The position numbers and the translations under genes were made by a program. A stretch of 64,000 bases of DNA, from positions 1 through 64,000 of the forward strand of contig JBAMJV010009369.1 in the NCBI GenBank assembly GCA_037951105.1, in the 5' to 3' direction. Origin of the DNA: Echinarachnius parma. Taxonomy: Eukaryota > Echinodermata > Echinoidea > Clypeasteroida > Echinarachniidae. The notes under the pieces are model-generated. The model saw only the letters and a program-made list of their open reading frames with translations, was not told where the DNA came from and did no database searches. Each line of letters begins with the position of its first letter. The stretch's first letter is position 1. Positions 1-10,915 of the stretch are shown here, one piece after another.

Positions 1-510
1 GGTTACCATGACAATGTTAAATTTGTTTAAGAAACTGCATCGTAAAGAGAACTGCCATGTCGGAACGAAGGGGTGGGGTCGGGTGTGTGTTAGCCCTCGT
101 CTAGAAACGACTCCTGGAAATCTCCAACCAACCAGCCCTACGAAGCGCAGGTATGGTTACCATGACAATGTTAAACATTTTAAAATAACTACATCGTAAA
201 GAGAAGTGCCATATGTCGGAACGAGGGGTGGGGACGGGTGTTTGTTGGCCCTCCTCCAGAAACGACTCGTGAAAATCTCTAACCAGCCCTACGAGCGAGA
301 CTTATCCTCCAGCAACTCGTGAGCGAAGCACAGGTACAGTTACCAAGCAGACGGAACCGTGCGTGGGCGTGACACTGTCTGGCAAAAAAACTGGCAGAAA
401 GAGGGGTGGGGTAGGGAAATTGTTGGCACTCTTCCAGAAACGCCGGATTACGTGGTTCCTTATTAGCACTATACGTGCGCCTAACAGGCGACCGGCTGGA
501 ATACTCCCCA
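1..510. repeat. Degenerate tandem repeat, about 3 copies of 155-180 bp
   Basis: Three diverged copies start near 1, 155 and 338. Each begins with a GTTACCA-type start, then has an AGAGGGGTGGGG-like or ACGAGGGGTGGGG-like core, then CCAGAAACG, and ends near a CGAAGC(G/A)CAGGTA boundary. Copies 1 and 2 are closest; copy 3 is shorter and more diverged. No coding capacity is conserved between copies, so short open frames here are probably chance. Confidence 0.7.
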
Positions 511-1346
511 GGGAGTGGAAAATGTGCACTTTGTGTGCAGGAATGATAACAGTGTGTATTCGCAAGGAAACTTATACCTCCTTGAATAGTTGACCGGGGT
601 AATAATTATAGTGTAAAGCGTTTTGATACTCGGGTGAATAGTGCTATTCAAATAAACGTTATTATTAATTATAAGAACAAGAGCTGGTGAGATAATATAG
701 ACCTGCAGAAAGAGATACAATCGATTGTAAGTTACAATTGATTGTAAGTCAGAAAATGTGTGCGTTTCATCCAATCAGATTTGGACAAAGGACAAAGTGT
801 CTGCTGAAATGATTGAACGTAAAGGGATTGGGTATGATGTTTTCATTGTGAGGGGGCTATCTAGAGGGTGGTCGGGGGAATGCAGGGAGAAGGAAAAGTG
901 TTATGTCTGATAATGTTACCGAATAGTATCTAAACATAGATCAAACCCGTCACCATGGTAATTATTATGAGGCTGTAAATGTATACGCATTCTGAATATC
1001 AAATTGACAGATGGAATCCGCAATAAAACGGTGTTAGCATGGTTAGAGAGAGTTAGAGAATAGCGGAAACTAATCGATCGGAATCATCAGTCATACATAT
1101 CAGAAAGAAGAAATAATTTTCTAATTAATGACTTTTGTCTCGTTCTTAGACCCAGATCGATAATACGACGGAAGAGATCCAGTGAAAGGACACACATTAT
1201 GATGTTGGACTCTATATTGTATATAATAAAGGCCCGTAAGTGGAGCAATGATAAGAGGGGTGTGCTCTTGATCAGAATCACCAGAGGAAGAAAATATGTA
1301 TTTCTAAAACGATATTTGTCTTGTTCTTATAATATTTATCTCTTAG

Positions 1347-1517
1347 ACCCAGCGTGCGATGATCCGTGCCGTGGAGATGATCAGCGTCCTGGTATCGCCA
1401 GATAGTATCCAGGCCAGGCGCTACATGGAGAGGCCCGACACCATTACCATCAGGAACAAGTCCTGCTACAAGAGTGCCGTCCAGTACTTCTCCCAGAACT
1501 GCTTCAGCCTGGGCCAG
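1347..1517 (+). CDS. LGMN: Legumain (asparaginyl endopeptidase) 3' part, exon with prodomain start
   Basis: Internal coding exon, phase 0 at both ends, bounded by an acceptor (TCTTAG) and a donor (GTATGT). Its 57 codons include NKSCYKSAVQYFSQNC and, joined to the next exon, continue into NEYALRLVFAFANMC. The order Cys-Tyr, Cys-Phe, EYALR, Cys, Cys is that of the C-terminal activation/prodomain of legumain (family C13), which caps the active site of the lysosomal zymogen and is removed at acidic pH. The catalytic His/Cys domain is not in this window, so the gene begins upstream of position 1. The match is to a conserved C-terminal signature recognised by eye; family assignment is good, orthology is inferred. 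Confidence 0.82.
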
Positions 1518-1886
1518 GTATGTAATTTACTAGCGATGGTATCTTATTCATTAACCAAACAAGTACAATGCCTATTATAAAAAATAATACTTTATGTTCA
1601 TGTTAACATTTTGTTTTATGCATTTGCACAATTTCAAATGAAAACAGAAATTAGGTTACATGGACCAATGGACCACCAAAGGCTTACCGAATACGGCACT
1701 CGCATTTTGAAATCGAAACTGATGATCATTTCTTGTTCTCAGTTTAGTTGCTAAACTAAACTATAAAAATTTGGGCTAAACAACACCTATATAACTAATT
1801 TGGTTGTTGATACGTCATCAGTATATATCTCTGTTTAATTTTGTTTTTCCCCTCATCATTTGTCCCCCTCTTGTATCTACCCACAG

Positions 1887-1954
1887 AACGAGTACGCCCT
1901 CCGTCTCGTCTTCGCCTTCGCAAACATGTGTGATGACGGCGTCCAGGCTGACGA
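1887..1954 (+). CDS. LGMN: Legumain prodomain exon
   Basis: A 68-nt exon between a CCACAG acceptor and a GTAAGT donor. It encodes NEYALRLVFAFANMCDDG and ends in phase 2. The EYALR-x-hydrophobic-x-N-x-C stretch is the most recognisable part of the legumain C-terminal helical prodomain and supplies the third cysteine of the usual two-disulfide set. Confidence 0.85.
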
Positions 1955-2033
1955 GTAAGTTCTTATGACCAAGTTATATTAGTAAACCTATAATGCTCAC
2001 CGCTACGCGGCGCTCTACCCTCTTTGGTCTAGA

Positions 2034-2143
2034 GTGCGTTGTGTAAATGCATCGCACGCGAGGACTATGTTAGCTGTGCGAGGCGTAAGCCGAGTGCGCA
2101 GCTAACATAGCCGAGAGTGTGATGCAATATTTACATGACGCAC
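2034..2143. repeat. Hairpin (near-palindromic) MITE-like repeat in a legumain intron
   Basis: The left arm, from GTGCGTTGTGTAAATGCATC through CTATGTTAGC, pairs with the right arm GCTAACATAG...GATGCAATATTTACATGACG CAC around a short centre near 2090. Nearly the whole 110 bp folds on itself, which is typical of foldback MITEs. No clear target-site duplication was found. Confidence 0.6.
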
Positions 2144-2603
2144 GATAATAAGACCGTAGTATTATTTGTTTTATAAAACGAGCTCAACCACGGATTGTTT
2201 TATTTTGCTGGATTATTGAAAACAGACTTGCCACAATTAGTAACCCAGTCTATCTACTCTCTAAAGTGTGAATTTATTAGGAATTTACAAAATTAATCAT
2301 CACTACTGCACTCGCTTCACTGAATTTGACTCTGCAGCTCAGCAGATCAAATACAGTCGATGGGAAATTGCTGAAAATTTTCCCGTAAAAGTGAGAATTA
2401 TCAAAGAATGTTATGCATTTCCATTCCAAAACTTACCAATATCAAACCACATACCATATAATTTACGAAACTGCTAAGATTGATTTACTATAGAACAGAT
2501 AATTTACAAAACGAAGCATTTTCCATCTTTTTAAAATCACTTTCGCAAGTTTGTCTTCGTAGAACTATGTAAACAAGCATTGTGACGTCACGGGGTTGCA
2601 CAC

Positions 2604-2670
2604 CTTCGGCACGATGGTTGCGCACTATCGGCACGATGGTTGTGCAGTATCGGCACGGTAGTGCAGTTGG
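2604..2670. repeat. Short 24-25 bp tandem repeat
   Basis: Two and a half copies of a unit containing CGGCACGATGGTTG and CAGTATCGGCACG, in the second legumain intron. Confidence 0.5.
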
Positions 2671-2952
2671 TGAAAAGTAATCAATGCCCACGTGATCGGT
2701 ATTCGCCAATCACGTTACTGAATTAACCGGAGCAGTTTTATAAACTATGTTTGCTCCGACGGCTGTTCCACTGTCAGAAATCTAATTAATTATTAAAATT
2801 ATTAAAAGAGATTTGAATGCACATGTAAAAGAGATACAATAATGTGGTCTGCCTTTTATGTAAACGTTTATTCCTTTCTGTCTTTTAACTGCAGTATTTT
2901 TTAAAATTACATTCTTCTTTGTTTTCCCATCTCTTCACATTTTCCATCCCAG

Positions 2953-2983
2953 GATCGTGCGTGCGATCGACCGCGCCTGCTAA
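2953..2983 (+). CDS. LGMN: Legumain last coding exon and stop
   Basis: The final exon starts after CCCAG, completes the split GAG codon and encodes IVRAIDRAC followed by TAA at 2981-2983. The terminal cysteine is the expected fourth prodomain Cys. The protein ends directly after it, a few residues shorter than vertebrate legumain tails. Confidence 0.8.
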
Positions 2984-3590
2984 AGTCTCCGAGAACCATC
3001 TGACATCGTAATATGAAGAAAACAATCTCGTCAATTTTATCTTGGCATTCATCCTACTGATCAGTGATTCCTTCGCCTCTGTCTTCCTAATGTCTTAAAG
3101 TAATTGCATCGCCGTCGTTTCAGCATGTTCAGAGGCGCTTTTTAAAGATACAGAGCCGTATATATATAATAGGCATATTACCGTATGAATGAGGGAGTTG
3201 TAATCTCGATCCCTTTGGCGTATTGGGGGGGGGGGGGGGGGGGTGGCTTTGCCCCCAATAATTTTGAAAAAAAGCAATACAATACATTAAGGTTAACATT
3301 TCTTTTTTACAAAGAAAGAATTATCGACCACGAGACGCCAATGCACTGATCTCCTTATTACCACTTATACATACTAATGTCAGACATGAAGATGCCTTGC
3401 TTCATAAAGGGTTATATAAAGCGTTCTTGGTATGATATTTCCATCAGCATGCACCAAACTAACCAGTCAATTATGTCCAGTAATGATGTATTATGTATTT
3501 GAGTTCGTATTTTCTTATCAAATAACGTCTGTTTCTTTTTTAAGGTTGGCATGTAGCATATTCAATGAATAAAGACATCTATTTTTAAAT
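2984..3590 (+). other. LGMN: Legumain 3' UTR with poly(A) signal
   Basis: Non-coding sequence after the legumain stop, running to a canonical AATAAA at 3568-3573. A G homopolymer of about 18 nt lies at 3226-3243. The UTR end is inferred from the first AATAAA, not from transcript data. Confidence 0.5.
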
Positions 3591-3603
3591 CAAATAATTG
3601 TTA

Positions 3604-3666
3604 ATGTGTGATGTGTGTATGTGTGTGGTGTGTGTGTGTGCGTGTGTGCGTGTGTGCGTGTGTGCC

Positions 3667-3698
<32 letters not shown>

Positions 3699-3806
3699 GT
3701 TGTGTGTGTATGTATGTATGTATGTGCGTGTGTGTGATGTGCGTGCGTGCGTGCGTGCGTGCGTGCGACGGTGTGTGTTTATGTATATGTGCGTGCGTGC
3801 GTTTGT
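3604..3806. repeat. TG/GTGC/GTAT microsatellite cluster
   Basis: Alternating (TG)n, (GTGC)n and (GTAT)n runs over about 200 bp. Long frames of repeated Cys-Val or His-Thr on both strands come from the low-complexity sequence and are not genes. Confidence 0.9.
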
Positions 3807-3877
3807 GCACTGTTTTGACGTGGCCTGGAATTGTAAACAAAATAAAATATAAATGAAATAGAGCAAAGAAAAAATAG

Positions 3878-3949
3878 TTTTTCACCGGGATTCGAACCCG
3901 AGACTACCGGTTTTCTAGACCGGTGCTCTACCGACTTAGCGTTAGAAAA
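3878..3949 (-). tRNA. tRNA-like sequence (pseudogene or SINE head), apparent anticodon AGA
   Basis: On the minus strand there is a D-arm GCTAAGTCGGTAGAGC, an anticodon stem CCGGT/ACCGG around a 7-nt loop with AGA at positions 34-36, a 5-nt variable loop and a T-arm CGGGTTCGAATCCCG. Good A- and B-box sequences are present and a T-run follows. Against a functional gene: the acceptor stem is nearly all A/T with a mismatch, and an AGA anticodon implies tRNA-Ser, which should have a long variable arm. A tRNA pseudogene or tRNA-derived head is more likely. Confidence 0.5.
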
Positions 3950-4747
3950 AATTCAAATTCATTTTCAATTTATTCTTGCTTCCAACAAAACATTACAAAT
4001 GAATTGTAATAATTTACAAAAAAATAGAGATATACATATTGGAAACGAGAGGGGTCCACGAAAAAGCAATGCTTGTACAATTGTGGACCCCTCAAATAAT
4101 AGTTAGGAATATGGTATATTAACACATTCTAGACTATACAAAAAAAAAGAACTATAGATAGGGAAAAGGGATGCCAACAGAGACCAACGTGGGACAAGAG
4201 AGAACTTTACATGACAAAGATAGGAGAAGACGGACACAATACAACAAATTAGACACTGCCAATAAGAAGTGAGAGATCGGGGGTACAAATGTGAACAATG
4301 GTACAAAAGGATGAGTTGCATGTGGGGTTCAGGTGAAAATGAGGAAGAAGAGTTGCGCTTAGAAAGGAGCTATGCATGAGAAGGCACAATCATTTATATC
4401 ATATCAGATTACATTTTGAGTCCGCGAGTAAAAAAAGACCTTGTTTAGAATGACGTAAGGACGGGGAAAGAATACATGGGCGATATAATCCAATGATGTT
4501 CATAAGATTGTAATAAAAACAATTTGAATTTTTTTCTTAAAAATACTAATCGATGGAGCATTTTTTATTTCATTACTTAACGAATTCCATAATTTAGGAC
4601 CTTCATATATAAATGTATTTTAAGCAGGAGGGTCCGCAAGAGAGATAAATGAAATTCTTCAGAATGTCTAGTTGGATAATTATGGACTGAGCTATTTAAA
4701 AAAAAACATTTCTTGAAAAACAGATGGCAAAATATTATTATTATAAT

Positions 4748-5066
4748 CATGGGCGTCAACAGGCGGGGGACGGGGGGACATGTCCCCCCCACTTTTGAAA
4801 GTGGAGGGGATTGTCCCCCCCACTATTTTTATAAGTGTATACATTATGTATGTTTGATTCCATAGATTTCATAGATTTCACTCTGACATATATGTATCTG
4901 TGAAATTTCTATCTCAGATATGCACCAAATCGCTTAATTTCAAGCCCAAAAGTGCAAAAGCTTATACTGTGGGAGGGGGACACCCCCTCCCACACCCTCC
5001 CCCGCTCGGTCGCTTCGCTCTCTCGCCGATGTCCCCCCCACTTTTGAGAAGCTGTTGACGCCCTTG
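4748..5066. mobile_element. hAT-type MITE inserted in the LINE
   Basis: A 319-bp element with inverted ends CATGGGCGTCAACAG and CTGTTGACGCCCTTG, flanked by an exact 8-bp duplication ATTATAAT (4740-4747 and 5067-5074). The interior repeats GTCCCCCCCACTTTTGA at both ends. An 8-bp target duplication and ends beginning CA are typical of the hAT superfamily. There is no transposase. The insertion interrupts the LINE C-terminal RT frame exactly at a NYN codon run. Confidence 0.82.
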
Positions 5067-5782
5067 ATTATAATTATACATCAATTGACCAAGTTGAACC
5101 TTCAGTATCTTATTTTCAAAAAATAAAGAGTCTGTATGGGAGCGAAAGGGGGAATTACAAATGATACGAATAATCTTCTTTTGTAGTAACAACAGTCATA
5201 CAGTTTCATGTGTGTTACCCCAAACTAAGAGACCATAATTCAAGTATGGGAGTATCAAAGAACTATAAAGCATAAGTAATGAATTAACAGGAAGACATGT
5301 CTTTACTTTATTAATAATACCAATGTTTCGAGAAATAATTGTACAAATATTATCAATATGATATTTCCAAGAAAGGTTATTATCAACCGTTACACCCAAA
5401 AATGTAATGAATGAAACACACTCCAATTGGGTGTTTTAAAAAACTATGTTAGCAGGTAACGAATCTACAGATTTACTAAACAACATATATTTCGTTTTCT
5501 GGAGATTCAATGATAATTTGTTCGCTCTAATCCACGATAAAATATTACCCATTTCAATATTAATAATTTCAACTAATCTATAAGAATCATTAACATGGGG
5601 AGAAAAAAAATAAAATTGTATCATCAGCGAAAAGTACGAAAGACAAAATTTCAGGTGATCGACAAAAGTCATTAATATATTAAAAAAAAAAAAAAAAAAA
5701 AGTGGGCCTAATATACTACCTTGTGGAACACCATAACTTATATTACGGGGAGCTGAAGTGTTATCATTTTTAAAAATACACT

Positions 5783-6076
5783 AGGCTGTACCCGGCATGT
5801 CTGAACGCAGTACTATATACCAATGCAAAACAGATCGCATCCCTCCCGTTTAGTGGACCAGCGAAATTTTCTGATATAACGCGAAATTTAGTTAAAAAGG
5901 ATCTCGCAACCGGTCGCGTACATTGCTTTTACAACGCAAAAAACGTCAGATCCATCGCCCAGCTAAAAATATACGCGAAAACTACCGTGACGGACAGCAA
6001 CACATTATGGCTCGTTAGATGGAGGATTTCGACGGACACGCCACCCCGTCCTCCTTTTATAATACTGCCTTCTATC
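5783..6076. mobile_element. Unclassified insertion (about 0.3 kb) splitting the LINE reverse transcriptase
   Basis: The RT frame stops after EWFRSYLSDRRQYY (near 6075) and resumes at KNDNTSAPRNISYGV (near 5780). The intervening sequence has no RT similarity and different composition. No clean inverted repeats or duplication were found; borders are approximate. Confidence 0.5.
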
Positions 6077-6705
6077 TGAAAGATAGCTCCTGAACCACTC
6101 CAAGGCCATCCCACGTACACCATAATGTGAAAGTTTATAAAGTAAAATATCGTGGTTAGTCGTCTCGAAGGCCTTGGAGAAGTCCAGGAAAATGCCTATC
6201 GTATGAGAAGATGTATCGATTGCATGAGCTACCTTCTCAATAAAAAACAACAATGCATGTACAGTATTATGGTTTTCCCTAAAACCGAATTGGAGATAAG
6301 AAAAAATATTATAATTTTTAAAAAAGGATACTGTCCGAGAATAAATTATCTTTTCTAAAATAAAAAAAGAGGACAATAAAGAAATCGGATGATTGCAATT
6401 CATCAAAATGTTTATTTAAACTTCGTATATTTAAATGCAATAAAGAAAATGTATCACTATTAAACTCGTTAATGATATTATAAAACTGTGCATTTGTTAT
6501 ATACTTTGTAAAAGAATGTTGTGCTGGATCATCGTGATCTAAATTCAAATTCAACTCTTCAGATGATGAATTTATACTTTCAACAACAGTTTCATCAAAG
6601 GTTCCTGTAAATTATTGTTAGCTTGAATGGGTCTTAATACATCAAAAAGGTCATCGTCTCTCACAGACTCAAAAGGTTAGTGGTGATCTAAATTAGCCAT
6701 AATAA

Positions 6706-8487
6706 TTGTACAAAAACAAAATCGGAGTATTAAACCAAAACTAGGTGTCAATGCTCAAACCTTATTTTCTTTGCTTTTTTCTTCATTTATAATATATATT
6801 TCTGGTCAGTTCCCTTTGAAATTATGTTCAATATAAAATAAATATATATATTTTTGTTTAATTATTTTTAAATAATTATTATATCTAAATAATTATTTCA
6901 GGGAACACAAAAAAGCCCCATTATTTATGTAAATATAAAAAGTGCAAATTGGGCCAGTATTCGATTTCATTTTAGTATATACTTCCATATTTCCCCAAAC
7001 ATAATATGTGTCTTTATTGCTATGGTTTCATGATAAATAATTCATAAAATTATAAATAGACTTATAACAAAAACATCAAATACAATAGACAAAATGTGAA
7101 ATGCATAATATATTTACCATTTTCATGCAAAACGGTTTTAGAGGAGTGGTGACATATGAATCTAACCATTGAACAATATTTATTATTCGATCCCGCAATA
7201 CTGTATAGTCATTTCGTGGATGCAGTCAATATTGTATTATCCACATAACCATGATCATGATGAAAACTGGTTCATCTGTATATAGTTCATCCATTTGGTA
7301 ACCGTCTAATTCGGTTAAGTAGCCTACATTGTAGCCTCGGCATGGGCGTATATAGGGGGCGCATTTTTCTCAGTGGGGCTGGGGTATTTTGCCCGAATAA
7401 TAATCTTTCCAACTTGTTCACGTGACAAGCAAAAAGGGTGATTATGATGCCCAAAAATGATATGCTTTTCTGGTTAAGTCCGACAATAAATATGACACGC
7501 TTTTACCCGAAAATGTTGTAATGGATTAGCCCGGAAATGCCATGGTTTTCCCGAATTTGAGGCCGAATCGTTTTTCAAAGCTTCCATGGGGGGAGGGGGG
7601 GGGGGGGGGGGGGTGCAGCCCACCCCCTCATTGCATTTGCAAATCAATTATAGCATATTTGAAGCAATGAATATCAACCATTATGACTGATTAGTACAAT
7701 CATATTTTCTAATTCTCTTTTACAAAAAGAAAATAACATCTACTATAATTTTGCATCAATTCAATAAGCTAAAAATATGAATAATGACGAAACATTGTGG
7801 ATGACACATATATGGAGAGATATTTAATTAATTGTATAAATGATACTATAACATAAATATATTAGTGTCCGGAAGGTCAAAGGCTAATGAATAATGAATG
7901 ATCTGTATTATTCACTGGAAAGGAATAAGCTGATTAAAGTATAAATGCAATGATTGCAAGCTCATATGACAATAATGTAATCTATTCAAAATATAGAAAT
8001 CCTCCATAAAAAATAGTGTGCAATACTAGTTTTTGGTTAAATTATAATTCATGTTGATTAGTTATTACAGTAATGCGAATTATTTCTAAAAAAAAAAACA
8101 ATTATTGAATTGATAAATTGGTTATTACAACATTGAACTTATATGTTTGGGGCATTGTGATCAGACATAACAAATAATGATGGGAGTACACAAATAATAT
8201 TGCAGAATAACATTGAATTAAATTTGAAGTGTAAACTCATAATCGATGTATTGCGGTTTAACATGACAACTAATGGGATACAGCGTTGCAGGATGGCGTA
8301 GGATGCGTGCGTCTACCATTTATATATCACATAATAATGATATTCATGCATAATGACAGTAAGTGCTTTATGAATAAAGAGGTTATAAAATAAGTATAGT
8401 CTCGTACATCAGATACACACCTACACTCGATCTAGCTCGATTTGAAGTGCATGCACATACAGTAGTCTCCAAACCTTGTGGAGTTGC
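6706..8487. other. Intergenic, no gene seen
   Basis: AT-rich sequence between the LINE and the receptor gene. The only structured part is the GCCCGAA-bearing repeat at 7340-7640. No exon with good splice sites or recognisable domain was found. Confidence 0.6.
7340..7640 (+). repeat. GCCCGAA-minisatellite-bearing dispersed repeat, copy 1
   Basis: It starts near GGGCGTATATAGGGGG, contains several TTTGCCCGAA/TTACCCGAA/TTTCCCGAA blocks spaced about 20-40 bp, and ends in a long G run followed by TGCAGCCCACCCCC. The same layout recurs at 13690-14060 and, inverted, at 54005-54445. Confidence 0.6.
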
Positions 8488-8793
8488 ATGACGTCCGTGA
8501 TGACTCGGGTAATACATAATGGGTATTTCAACTACGTCCAGCAAGTGCGCGGTCTGAACGACTCTGATCAGGACACTTGTGGCCCTCACATCGGGGCCGG
8601 TCTTAAGCTGACCAAACATATCATGTTAGGGCTCGCAACTTTCGTCACCGCAATCACTCTCCTCGTCATCTCGTGTCATCGTCCGTTTCGCAAGCAACGC
8701 AACATCTTTCCCTTCAACATCGTCCTCGCTGATTTCATCAGCGTCGTCCTTCTCGATATCTTCGAGGCAGTCACCCACTTGGCACCAGAAAAG
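8488..8793 (+). CDS. Orphan class A-like GPCR, exon 1 (N-terminus, TM1-TM2)
   Basis: Encodes the first 102 residues of a predicted 304-residue seven-transmembrane receptor. The start is the first ATG of the open frame (8488); a second in-frame ATG is at 8500. The N-terminus has an N-glycosylation sequon (NDS, residue 24). TM1 is about residues 42-63 and TM2 about 73-96, with the family's LAD motif (NIVLADFISVVLL). The donor GTGAGA follows in phase 0. No upstream coding exon was identified. The ligand is unknown. Confidence 0.72.
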
Positions 8794-9528
8794 GTGAGAT
8801 ATAAAAACCTTTGACTTGGCTCATAGCGTTGTTAAATAGGTAGGCAATTGCCCCCCCCCCCCCCCTCCCCCTCCCCGAATACATTCTCGTTGGGATTCTT
8901 ACATAATACCGAGAGCAAAGCACTAAAGACATTAGTCCAAGTTTCAAGTGTCAATTTTTGTTTCCATTTCCTACAAAACAAAACTGTGAAAAATAGAATT
9001 CAGTGCATGATATCGTGCAGCCCCGTAGCCAGGGGTGTGATGGCTGTGTATGCACCCCCCTAAATTCAGAACTTTCCACTTTTTATTGGTCTCGGACATC
9101 TAAATCAGTGGTCTTGGGCAACGATTGGTCTTGGCGACGACCACACTGTCCTCCCATCAGCAACTTCACTGTTTGGAGGCAGGGGTCCCTGACTAGGACA
9201 TGTAGGAAGTTATCTTTGAAAATCAAACAACAGATGCAACCATTCACAAAACAAGAACACTGCAAACTTCGACACGGGTAGTTTTTGCATGTCTTTTGAT
9301 AATTACTTCGCGTTCGGTGAAGCGTGAAGTGGTCAGAGTGTATGATATATCATTTTAAAGGCAATTTCCCAAGCTTTAACATGCTACTAATATCAACATA
9401 AAATTATATACATTTAGATGGATTTATAAGCTATCAAAGTTTTTTTTTTTTTTACTCGCACTGTATAATCGTCAATTTGTAATATCAATCCGTTTTGCCA
9501 ATATTTGCTTGCGTTTCAAATCTTTCAG

Positions 9529-10137
9529 CTAAACTACCCGGTCTACTTTAGCGTGGATGAATGTTTGTATTTTACGGCCATCTTTGCATCGATCGCCAAC
9601 GTCGTGCTCGTGGCCATCTACCAGTTCATCACGATCAGGGTTGACCCGTTCGGCTCCCGAGGCATCGTCACCACGCCCCGATGCATCATCGCCTGCGTCG
9701 CTGTCTGGGTCATCTCTGCGACGACCAACTTTACCGTCGTCAATCTGGTCTCCTCCTATCACATCTTTGAAGTGACAACAAGCGTCGTTGCATACTCCCT
9801 CACGTGTGTCTGCTACATCCTCCTCTACGTCTCCGTTGCTAGGCTACCATCCAATGGCAACATCCAGATGCGGGAGCGCAGGGCGGAGAACATGCGAGTG
9901 CTCCTCACGTTCGGCCTCATCCTCGGTTCCACGCTGTTTTTCTCCATCCTCCCGTGGGTGGATTGGACCTTGACTGCTCTGAACAGCTTGAATTGGTGCC
10001 GCTACCAGGCCGCGAGGATTATGCTCGCCGTCAATTGGAGCGCGAACTCGCTCATCTACTGGTGGCGGCTCCGGGAATTTCGAAGGCTGATTTCATCCGT
10101 TAAGGTTTCAAAGGTGATTCCTTTAATGAACCTTTGA
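9529..10137 (+). CDS. Orphan class A-like GPCR, exon 2 (TM3-TM7, stop)
   Basis: The acceptor CTTTCAG joins in phase 0. Residues 103-304 give TM3 (C114 at its outer end, as in family members), TM4 (CIIACVAVWVISATT), TM5 (VVAYSLTCVCYILLYVSVA), TM6 (VLLTFGLILGSTLFFSILPW) and TM7 ending NWSANSLIYWWRLREFRRLI, a variant of the N-x2-N-P-x2-Y-x2-R signature in which Ser replaces Pro. The DRY box is replaced by TIR (FITIRVDP), TM6 lacks CWxP and the second extracellular loop has no cysteine. This is a divergent rhodopsin-like receptor; it may be one of many lineage-expanded orphans. TGA is at 10135-10137. Confidence 0.75.
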   Translation, partial: LNYPVYFSVDECLYFTAIFASIANVVLVAIYQFITIRVDPFGSRGIVTTPRCIIACVAVWVISATTNFTVVNLVSSYHIFEVTTSVVAYSLTCVCYILLYVSVARLPSNGNIQMRERRAENMRVLLTFGLILGSTLFFSILPWVDWTLTALNSLNWCRYQAARIMLAVNWSANSLIYWWRLREFRRLISSVKVSKVIPLMNL

Positions 10138-10915
10138 TAATCAACAAAGCGAACAAAACTGGCGGCCTTCATGACGAAATTGATGGCACTTCCTGGTATA
10201 ATTCAAGTTTATTCTGATTGTCAACTTGTGCATTGTCTATACAACTCTCTCAACATCTACTGTAGATCATAATGACCGCATTTTCTCTGACAAATTTTAA
10301 AACTCGCTTTGAACAGAGATTTAAATCTTACAATTTAAATATTTAAATCTTACACTCATCATAGATCAATCTGCTACCGCTGTAGGCTTATCTTGTCAGG
10401 TTTGCCGCTCCAAGGTGTAAAATCGTAGACTTTACATGTATGAATATACGAATCAGGGGGCTTCGTTAACAATGCCCCGATTTCACAAAGGAGGTTTGTA
10501 AATAGACCATTTCGAACAATGGTTTATTTACAAACCCCCTTTGTGAATTCGGGCCTATACACGTTTGGAAATGGCAAATTATTTTACAATAATTAGTTTA
10601 TTTTAAGTAGGGAGCCGGGATCGATGCTAGAGTAGAATTCGACCGGACTTCTAAATCTATATCTTTTCATTCAGATCATAATTATATAATTATATATGTT
10701 GATTTTCGTTTTTTGCATATACGATTTTAGTTTATAATTAGTTTAGCTATTTTAGATCATAATTATGTAAGGAACTATGTAATGTATTGTTTTAGTTATA
10801 GGGGCTGCTGATAATTATATAAGTTTCTATATACTTTGAAGCAACCCGGCATATTTTATGACCCACTACTGTGTATGTATTGTTTTATGAATGCCAAATA
10901 AATGTGAATTGAAAC
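10138..10915 (+). other. Probable GPCR 3' UTR with poly(A) signal
   Basis: Non-coding sequence after the receptor stop, with AATAAA at 10897-10902. It includes the foldback repeat at 10474-10554. The extent is inferred. Confidence 0.4.
10474..10554. repeat. 81-bp foldback MITE
   Basis: GCCCCGATTTCACAAAGGAG...TTTGTAAATAGACCATT pairs with AATGGTTTATTTACAAA...CCCTTTGTGAATTCGGGC around the centre TCGAAC. Arms are about 37 bp with few mismatches. Confidence 0.7.

Larger units (their letters stand above)
3950..6705 (-). mobile_element. Non-LTR (LINE) retrotransposon, CR1/Jockey-like, decayed and internally deleted
   Basis: On the minus strand, from high to low coordinate: SLLHLNIRSLNKHFDEL (start of an APE-type endonuclease, near 6430), then reverse transcriptase blocks HPISLL (about 6390), FGFRENHNTVHALL, LDFSKAFETTNHDILL (about 6170), YGVPQGSILGPLFF (about 5720), FADDTILFF (catalytic FADD at 5620-5631), FLGVTVDNNLSWKYHI (about 5390) and a C-terminal IRIICNSPFRSHT / NYPTRHSEEFHLS region. 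The endonuclease start runs almost directly into the RT start, so most of the endonuclease is missing. Frames are broken by stops and A/T-run indels. The 3' end is an A/T-rich GAATTT-type tail at about 3950-3990. Clade is inferred. Confidence 0.85.

Noticed and set aside
3585-3885. Cys/Val- or His/Thr-rich open frames
   Set aside because: Produced by the TG/GTGC microsatellite; no splice or domain support.
9003-9281. 92-residue open frame in the GPCR intron
   Set aside because: Not needed by the reading frame, which joins 8793 to 9529 in phase 0; no recognisable domain.
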